Assembly: GCA_903862805.1 (NCBI GenBank) | Contig: CAIOZP010000266.1 | Location: 1-6,120, forward strand | Direction: 5' to 3' | Length of the DNA stretch: 6,120 nt | DNA from: an uncultured Fibrobacterota bacterium | GTDB taxonomy: Bacteria; Fibrobacterota; Chitinivibrionia; Chitinivibrionales; CAIOZP01 | Part shown: piece by piece, positions 1 through 4,945 of the stretch | How the letters are laid out: each line of letters begins with the position of its first letter | Position numbering within the stretch: position 1 is the stretch's first letter | Program-made: the position numbers and the translations under genes | The notes under the pieces: generated by a model | The model's input: the letters and a program-made list of their open reading frames with translations, nothing else | The model's database searches: none | Told to the model about the DNA's origin: nothing

Positions 1-97
1 AGTTTTCATAAAATGAATATACAAGAGGGAATATGAAAATAAAATAGACGTAATGAGCACATTTTTTACCCGTGAGAAATTGTCGTACATCATCGAG
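1..97. other. AT-rich intergenic stretch downstream of the hydrolase gene
   Basis: This stretch lies past the stop of the leftward acvB-like gene and is clearly richer in A and T than the coding DNA, especially over 1-60. The only symmetry I find is a tiny 5-bp dyad, TTCAT-AAA-ATGAA (5-17). It is AT-only apart from one pair and has no proper U-tract, so I do not call it a terminator. A forward reading frame that starts at 53 has no ribosome-binding site and runs into the antisense of the hydrolase gene. The operon transcript must end here or beyond the left edge. Confidence 0.6.
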
Positions 98-1504
98 CTA
101 CCTGCATTCAACAAGGATGTCTTTTACTATTTCACCAAAATTTTTTCCAACCCTATGTCCAGTGTCGAGCACCACGACCTTCGCAAAATCCTTGATGTCC
201 GGCGCCACTGTGTCGTCATCGTCTTTGCCGTAGAAGCAGAGTATGTGCATACCGGCGAGTTTTTTAAGCTCAGGCAGAACTTCGAGCGCGTTTGGATTAG
301 ACAGGCCGAACCAGCTACCGACGTGGAATTCGAAATCGATCCGGTGTGCTGGGCCGATCAGGACGATTAGAGCAATCTTGTCCCGAAGGTCTTGCGGAAG
401 ACGATTAACGATAAATGGCATGATGTCGGCACCGAATGAATATCCGATGAGAATGACACGTTTTTTGCCCCATTTGGCAAGTCCTGATCGCATGATCCTT
501 GCAAGATCCGCCGAAGTGCTTTCGGGTGTGCGTTTCTGCCAGAAATACTTGAGCGAATTGACACCTGCGACAGGAATTCCCTGCGCTGAAAGTTCTTTCG
601 ACATGCCGTCATCGGTAACTCCCCAACCTCCATCGCCGGTGAAATGTATGGTCATGAGATCGTTGTTTCCAGCGGCAGGGAACATGACCAGCGGAAGATC
701 ATCGACATCGGGGATTTTGGTCTGCGGGCTTGGCGGTGCCTCGGAAGGGTGAACCGTATTGGCTATTCCATCGAATGCCTGCCTGAACTGCGGCAGCCAG
801 TTTTTCTCTATTCCGAAACCATGTCCGACCTTCGGCAGCTCAATGAGTTTTGCGCCCTCGACACGCCCGACAAAAGCCTTGGTGGATTTGGCATTGCAAA
901 CCTGATCATCGGCACCGTGCAAAACAATCCATGGAACCTGTAGCTTTTCGTCGGGTTCGAATACTACGCCTTTGCCATCAGGGCCGGGTTGCCATGCGAG
1001 TCCTGAACCTTTGCACGGCGATTTGACCAGCGGAAGATCGGGACAGAAGCCGAGGCTGATCGCTCCGCGAAACGTGGTCGTAGGCGCCTGTGCAATTATC
1101 GCGTATGCCAATGTTGCGCCTGATGAATAGCCGCATAGAATCGGCTGCTCATACTGTTTGAACTTGAGCCGGCACTGAACAACCTTTGACAGATTTTCAA
1201 AATCCTCTGCCGGATAAAAACACTTTCCGCTTTTTGCCTGCGCGGCTTTCAGATACTTCATGACATCGACACCAACCACTGTCGCATCGAGTTGCGAAAG
1301 AGATTTTGCCATGTCAACCACACCTTGATTCCAGCCGCCGTCACCTGAAATGAAAAGCACTATCTGCTTCGGGTTGGATGAGGCACCGTAGAGATGAACC
1401 GCGCCAAATGGCGCTATTTGCATTGTGTCGGAATCAGTTTGTTCTTTTGAGAAAGCGGGAATTGCGCAAGCGGCAAGTAAAAATATTGTTGCTGTTGCTT
1501 TCAT
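98..1504 (-). CDS. acvB: AcvB/VirJ-family exported serine hydrolase (probable aminoacyl-phosphatidylglycerol hydrolase)
   Basis: 468 residues. Residues 1-19 are an export signal (MK, then a hydrophobic run), with a plausible signal peptidase I cut after AFS (17-19). An LAAC lipobox-like stretch (10-13) leaves a lipoprotein possible. The mature protein is an internal duplication of two alpha/beta-hydrolase halves. The N-half has SGDGGW (53-58), nucleophile elbow GYSSG (Ser127), acid Asp199/Asp200 in HGADD and His228 in GHGF. The C-half has TGDGGW (289-294), GYSFG (Ser356), acid Asp428-431 in YGKDDDD and His450 in TGHR. This layout and length are those of full-length AcvB; VirJ matches only the C-half. 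Agrobacterium AcvB is known to hydrolyse lysyl-phosphatidylglycerol in the periplasm, and the two genes upstream here are the matching synthase and flippase parts, which supports the same role. The start at 1504 was chosen because it follows AAAGGA with 6-nt spacing and begins the signal peptide. A longer frame to 1603 would put a highly basic 33-residue leader in front. The exact amino acid on the substrate is not visible. Confidence 0.9.
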   Translation of the reverse strand: MKATATIFLLAACAIPAFSKEQTDSDTMQIAPFGAVHLYGASSNPKQIVLFISGDGGWNQGVVDMAKSLSQLDATVVGVDVMKYLKAAQAKSGKCFYPAEDFENLSKVVQCRLKFKQYEQPILCGYSSGATLAYAIIAQAPTTTFRGAISLGFCPDLPLVKSPCKGSGLAWQPGPDGKGVVFEPDEKLQVPWIVLHGADDQVCNAKSTKAFVGRVEGAKLIELPKVGHGFGIEKNWLPQFRQAFDGIANTVHPSEAPPSPQTKIPDVDDLPLVMFPAAGNNDLMTIHFTGDGGWGVTDDGMSKELSAQGIPVAGVNSLKYFWQKRTPESTSADLARIMRSGLAKWGKKRVILIGYSFGADIMPFIVNRLPQDLRDKIALIVLIGPAHRIDFEFHVGSWFGLSNPNALEVLPELKKLAGMHILCFYGKDDDDTVAPDIKDFAKVVVLDTGHRVGKNFGEIVKDILVECR

Positions 1505-2511
1505 GACTTGTCCTTTGGATGTTCTGTTAGTTTTGAAATTTCTTCGCGGATGCCGGTGATCGCGTTTCCGCTTTGGCTCAGCGCGAAGAATCCGAGTAGC
1601 CAAAGCGGAGCTGTGAGCACCACGAAAACTAAAATGGAAAATCCACCTGCTGTCGTTTTGTCAATGCCGAAAAGTGAGAGGCCAAGCACGCAGAAGAACT
1701 GGAAACTGCCAATATTCGACGGCGCATTTGGTATTGTCGTTCCGAGGTGAACTATCAGTAACACCGCCGCTGCCGGAAGAACGCCGATATGGATTCCGCA
1801 TGCTGCCATGATGCACCAAAAAGACAGTGCCTGTGCAACGAGGATCAATGCCGATCCCAATAGCGAAAGAAAAAAACCGGAAGAGAATCCGATGGCACGG
1901 ATGGACGATGCGAAGGTCTCAAGCACTTTGGAAATAGCATTGGTAGATTTATTTGTGTTTGATCGCTCTCTTGACAAAACAAGAACAGCGAAAATGGCAA
2001 TACAGATGATCGAAATCATACCGAGGATTTTCGCCGCCGATGTAATTGCCTGTGGAAGCGGTACGAAGAATGCCATGATTCCGATACCGGCAGCAAGCCA
2101 GATTGCATCGAAGAACCGCTCGACTCCAAGTGTCGAAAGGATGCCGGTGAAACTGCGGTTCATCCAGCGTGAAACGAGCCAGGTGCGAACCAGTTCGCCG
2201 GGGCGAAGTGGAAGAATTTCATTTGCAAACAGACCGGCATAGATCGCCTGAGTGGCTTTGGTCACAGTAATGTTTCCATCTCGGGAAAGAAGCAACTGCC
2301 AGCGGAGTCCTTGCGCCGCGTAGCTTGCGACGTCGAGCGCAATTCCCAATGCGATCCACCACCAATTGATGTGAAAGGCCAGATCGAAAAGTCGATCCGG
2401 CCTGATGTCATGAAAGACCCAGACAAGGCAGAGCGCTGCAACAAACCACGGCCAGATCTGCTTGACAGATGCGAGTAAGAACTGCGCAATGGTTTTGCTA
2501 GTGTTGCTCAT
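1501..2511 (-). CDS. MprF-type lipid flippase-domain membrane protein (PF03706 / YbhN-like)
   Basis: 336 residues, almost all hydrophobic, with about eight likely membrane segments: roughly 19-34, 50-66, 133-150, 160-180, 211-238, 243-260, 268-284 and 290-311, plus an amphipathic 84-100. Family signatures are NEILPLRPGELVR (97-109), ERFFD (131-135), and TIPNAPSNIGSF (259-270) followed by the LxLFGI motif (278-283). This is the 'lysylphosphatidylglycerol synthase transmembrane region' family, which forms the N-terminal flippase half of MprF/LpiA. Here it is a free-standing gene directly after the synthase half, so I infer that it moves the aminoacylated lipid to the outer leaflet of the inner membrane. 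Stand-alone members of this family also occur in other settings (glycolipid or hopanoid loci), so the role rests on context. The start at 2511 forms an ATGA overlap with the upstream gene. An upstream frame to 2607 would lie inside that gene and lacks support. No strong Shine-Dalgarno precedes 2511, which suggests translational coupling. The 3' end overlaps acvB by ATGA. Confidence 0.85.
   Translation of the reverse strand: MSNTSKTIAQFLLASVKQIWPWFVAALCLVWVFHDIRPDRLFDLAFHINWWWIALGIALDVASYAAQGLRWQLLLSRDGNITVTKATQAIYAGLFANEILPLRPGELVRTWLVSRWMNRSFTGILSTLGVERFFDAIWLAAGIGIMAFFVPLPQAITSAAKILGMISIICIAIFAVLVLSRERSNTNKSTNAISKVLETFASSIRAIGFSSGFFLSLLGSALILVAQALSFWCIMAACGIHIGVLPAAAVLLIVHLGTTIPNAPSNIGSFQFFCVLGLSLFGIDKTTAGGFSILVFVVLTAPLWLLGFFALSQSGNAITGIREEISKLTEHPKDKS
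1511..1516 (-). promoter_or_regulatory. Ribosome-binding site of the acvB-like gene
   Basis: The minus strand reads AAAGGA six bases before the ATG at 1504, inside the last codons of the flippase gene. It selects the start that gives a signal peptide over the longer in-frame start at 1603. A dedicated site here suggests that the hydrolase is translated well and not only by coupling through the ATGA overlap. Confidence 0.7.
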
Positions 2512-4181
2512 CGGCGCGGTTTCTTCACTTCTGAAACTGCACCGAGTGCCAGCATGAAGCGCGGCAGGTCGAAGACTGATTTCACGACCGTGTAGCGCGG
2601 TTCCCATCGGGTCGCATATTTCGATTTGAAATGCTTCAACCCTTCATAGCTGAAAAGGAAATTCAGGTGACTGAAAAAGTTGTGGATCAGTTTTTCTTCT
2701 GCACTCGCCTTGTCGCTCTCATGAATGTCCGACATTGGCGTAAGACCAAGATTGAAGCGGGTAAAACCACGGTTTTTGAAATCGGCGATCGCGTTGACAA
2801 AGAGGAAATCCATCAGGCCGTCAGGGACTTCGCGACGACGGCGCATGAGGTCGATGGTGGCTTCACCCGCGCAATGCGAAGGGATTTCGTTGAGGAAACC
2901 GAGCAGCCGCCCCGATGCATCTCTGGCCAATAAAACCGGTGTCTGCTTAACGTAGTCCAGATCGAAAAGTCCGAGCGTGAATGTGCGCTCACGCCGTCCT
3001 TCTATATCGAGCCATTCGTTGGATACATCGGTTATTTCGGCGAGAAGTGAATCGGAAAGTGGCGGTTCAAAGCGGGTGAAGGTCACGCCTGATTTTGTCA
3101 GGCCATTGATCATATTGCGAAGGCGCTTGCGTGATTGTCCCTCAAGTGAGAAGTCGGAAATGTCGCAGACCGCGTCGTCACCGATTTTGATTTTGTGGAA
3201 ACCTGCGCGTTGATAGTACGGAAGGAAATCGGGCAGGCATTGATGGAACGCCGGTTTCCAATCGTTGTCACGGCAAAATTCGTCGAAGGCGCGGATCGTT
3301 TCTTCGATTTCTTCGTCGGGACCCGCCGGATCGCCGAGGGCGACAGCGAATCCACGCCCGACTCCGTAGGCGATAACTGTTTTCTTCGACTGCGAAAAAA
3401 AGTAGGATTTGTCCGGCCAGTACTTGAAATAATCAAGTGCAGATTTCCCGTGCGCTTCAACGATTCTCTTTGCGGCAAGTCGTTCGAGCGGCTGCTCGTG
3501 GAAGCGGTAGAACGCCGGCCGGAAAAGTGCGAAGAGTCCATATATTGTGAAGGCAATCGATATGACCGTGAATGATTCGAGGAACCAGACGGCAAAATGC
3601 GTGCGTGGAATTACATCCGGATCAGGTTGGAGAATGAGGCACGAGATTGTCTCGGCGATTGAGTCGTCGAGTTGAAAGTCGATTCCGAATTGCCTTTTGT
3701 CAAGGAACCAGAAACCCGCCACTCCGTAAAGAATTGCGAAGCCGACGAGCATGAAAATTTGTGTCGCAGCTCCGCCAAGATCAGGTCTGCCGCTTTGCAC
3801 ATTGAACTGCCTCCGGTTGAGCCATGCAATGGCGGCAAGAACGAGCGCGAGAGAAGATTCCTCGTAGTTGAGACCGGTACTCATGTGGAACAGAACAGAT
3901 ATGAGCGATAATCCGACGACCATCTGATAGGCGCGTTTTTTTCGTCTGTAAAGTTTCAGCGCTGAAATGACAAGTGCGAATCCAATGAATAGAACGGCGT
4001 AACGAGAGATGTGGTCGAATTCGATTGGAAAGATTTCGCGAACCACCGCCAGACGTTCAGGGAGTTCGGCGGTACTGATCGACCATAGGTTTACTATTCC
4101 ACTGCCAAGCGTCATCAATGCGACAAGTATCACCGGCAGTCGGCGGAAAATCGGGTCATTGGAAAATTTTCGTTCGGTCAT
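2508..4181 (-). CDS. Membrane-anchored aminoacyl-phosphatidylglycerol synthase (MprF/LpiA C-terminal domain, DUF2156)
   Basis: 557 residues. The N-terminal part has about six membrane segments (roughly 14-36, 61-78, 84-100, 109-121, 142-160, 196-220). Residues 228-545 form the cytosolic tandem-GNAT synthase domain that transfers an amino acid from aminoacyl-tRNA to the phosphatidylglycerol headgroup. Family marks are a YFFSQ...IAYGVG strand pair (260-275), VALGDPAGP (280-288), FSLEG...KRLRNMINGLTKSG (344-365), ATIDLMRRRREVPDGLMDF (441-459) and FSYEGLKHFKSKYATRWEPRY (510-530). Intact MprF has about 14 membrane helices: eight in the flippase and six next to the synthase. This protein matches only the second half, and the flippase half is the next gene. 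Lysine, alanine or another amino acid cannot be told from sequence. It is the first gene of the operon. Start 4181 has AAAGGA at 4187-4192 with 5-nt spacing. No catalytic-domain truncation is visible. Confidence 0.88.
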   Translation of the reverse strand: MTERKFSNDPIFRRLPVILVALMTLGSGIVNLWSISTAELPERLAVVREIFPIEFDHISRYAVLFIGFALVISALKLYRRKKRAYQMVVGLSLISVLFHMSTGLNYEESSLALVLAAIAWLNRRQFNVQSGRPDLGGAATQIFMLVGFAILYGVAGFWFLDKRQFGIDFQLDDSIAETISCLILQPDPDVIPRTHFAVWFLESFTVISIAFTIYGLFALFRPAFYRFHEQPLERLAAKRIVEAHGKSALDYFKYWPDKSYFFSQSKKTVIAYGVGRGFAVALGDPAGPDEEIEETIRAFDEFCRDNDWKPAFHQCLPDFLPYYQRAGFHKIKIGDDAVCDISDFSLEGQSRKRLRNMINGLTKSGVTFTRFEPPLSDSLLAEITDVSNEWLDIEGRRERTFTLGLFDLDYVKQTPVLLARDASGRLLGFLNEIPSHCAGEATIDLMRRRREVPDGLMDFLFVNAIADFKNRGFTRFNLGLTPMSDIHESDKASAEEKLIHNFFSHLNFLFSYEGLKHFKSKYATRWEPRYTVVKSVFDLPRFMLALGAVSEVKKPRR

Positions 4182-4186
4182 TTACA

Positions 4187-4192
4187 TCCTTT
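4187..4192 (-). promoter_or_regulatory. Ribosome-binding site of the synthase gene
   Basis: The minus strand reads AAAGGA five bases before the ATG at 4181. It is the strongest Shine-Dalgarno match in the leftward block apart from the one before acvB, and it fixes the start of the first gene in the operon. Confidence 0.7.
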
Positions 4193-4255
4193 AATTCAGT
4201 AGAGGAATATACGGTACGTTTTCTACAAGGAAGCGGAATAATCGCCTGAGAAATC

Positions 4256-4278
4256 GGGTAAAATGTAATTTATTACCC
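4256..4278. promoter_or_regulatory. Imperfect 23-bp dyad, possible operator
   Basis: GGGTAA (4256-4261) and TTACCC (4273-4278) are perfect 6-bp inverted arms around an 11-base AT-rich centre with some further symmetry. The dyad sits between the divergent genes and covers the best rightward -10-like hexamer (4259-4264). That position would suit a dimeric regulator binding over the rdgB promoter, or a hairpin in the rdgB leader. No known binding consensus is recognised, and a 6-bp arm could arise by chance. Confidence 0.3.
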
Positions 4279-4309
4279 ATTCAGTTTTCTGTCTTGACAA
4301 GCGGGAATA

Positions 4310-4945
4310 ATGGCTAATCGAAAAATTGTACTGACAGTCGCTACCGGAAACAAAGGCAAGCTGCGCGAGATCGACCGGATATTTTCGGATTTCGGTCTGC
4401 CTGTTGTTCTGCAGACAATTAGCGAAGCTCTTGGAGAAACTCCTGATATTCCGGAAACCGCCGACACCTTTGCCGGTAATGCCGAGATCAAGGCGGATTA
4501 TGTTCATGCGCGAACCGCAGGCTGGGTGCTTGCAGATGATTCAGGACTGGAAGTCGATGCGCTCGGTGGCGAGCCGGGAGTTTTCAGCGCCCGCTATGCC
4601 GGTGAACCTGTCGATGACAGTCGCAACATCGCAAAGCTGCTTGACAATATGCGAGATGTTCCGGCCGAAAATCGTACCGCACGGTTTCGCTGTGTGATGG
4701 CACTGGTCGGCCCTGACGGATTCAGGCGGACCGTGGATGGAAAAGTGGAAGGCGCCATCGCTTTTTCACCGGCCGGATCAAACGGGTTCGGTTATGATCC
4801 GCTGTTTGTTCCATCAGGATGGGAAAAGACCTTTGCCGAAGCGGAAGACCATGAGAAAAATTCCGTCAGCCACAGGGGCCGTGCCCTGATCGCGCTTCGT
4901 CAACTCATGAAGGAAATTCTTTCCGATCGGGAAATGTCGCAATGA
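4310..4945 (+). CDS. rdgB: RdgB/HAM1-family ITP/XTP pyrophosphatase
   Basis: 211 residues, close to the family's usual size of about 200. The enzyme hydrolyses non-canonical purine nucleoside triphosphates (dITP/ITP, XTP) to monophosphate and pyrophosphate in the cytosol. This keeps hypoxanthine and xanthine out of DNA and RNA. The full signature set is present: TGNKGK (12-17) for triphosphate binding, DDSGLEVDALGG (76-87) with the acidic residues expected for metal and catalysis, EPGVFSARYAG (88-98), GFGYDPLF (159-166) and SHRGRA (187-192) for base recognition. Nothing is truncated. The start at 4310 puts the first strand directly before TGNKGK, as expected. The 3' end overlaps the next gene by ATGA (4942-4945), so the two are likely co-transcribed and translationally coupled. 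There is no obvious functional tie between them. Confidence 0.95.
   Translation: MANRKIVLTVATGNKGKLREIDRIFSDFGLPVVLQTISEALGETPDIPETADTFAGNAEIKADYVHARTAGWVLADDSGLEVDALGGEPGVFSARYAGEPVDDSRNIAKLLDNMRDVPAENRTARFRCVMALVGPDGFRRTVDGKVEGAIAFSPAGSNGFGYDPLFVPSGWEKTFAEAEDHEKNSVSHRGRALIALRQLMKEILSDREMSQ

Larger units (their letters stand above)
4182..4309. promoter_or_regulatory. Divergent intergenic control region between the lipid operon and rdgB
   Basis: These 128 bases separate two divergent start codons, so both promoters should lie here. Leftward, TATATT (minus strand, 4206-4211) fits a -10 hexamer and would give a leader of about 17-20 nt, but no good -35 sits 16-18 bases upstream. Rightward, TAAAAT (4259-4264) fits a -10 with a leader of about 40 nt, again without a clear -35. 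A perfect TTGACA at 4294-4299 is too close to the rdgB start to serve it. The rdgB Shine-Dalgarno is weak: GGGA at 4303-4306, only 3 nt before the ATG. The promoters are inferred from gene layout, not shown by strong motifs. Confidence 0.45.

Noticed and set aside
5..17. Small TTCAT/ATGAA hairpin as a terminator of the leftward operon
   Set aside because: It is a 5-bp, almost GC-free stem with no following U-tract. It is too weak to call.
53..370. Forward 105-codon open frame
   Set aside because: It has no ribosome-binding site, and most of it is antisense to the well-supported AcvB-like gene. No domain is recognisable.
889..899. TGGCA-TTGCA-like string resembling a sigma54 promoter
   Set aside because: The spacing between the GG and GC elements is wrong, and it lies inside the hydrolase coding region.
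1505..1603. N-terminal extension of the AcvB-like gene to a start at 1603
   Set aside because: It would add a strongly basic 33-residue leader before a proper signal peptide, lies inside the flippase gene and has no supporting ribosome-binding site. The 1504 start has AAAGGA and an ATGA junction.
2512..2607. N-terminal extension of the flippase gene to a start at 2607
   Set aside because: The extra residues lie within the synthase coding region and do not resemble the family. The ATG at 2511 makes the same ATGA junction as the others.
4294..4299. Perfect TTGACA as a -35 box for rdgB
   Set aside because: A -10 at normal spacing would fall inside the rdgB coding region around 4317 and does not resemble TATAAT.
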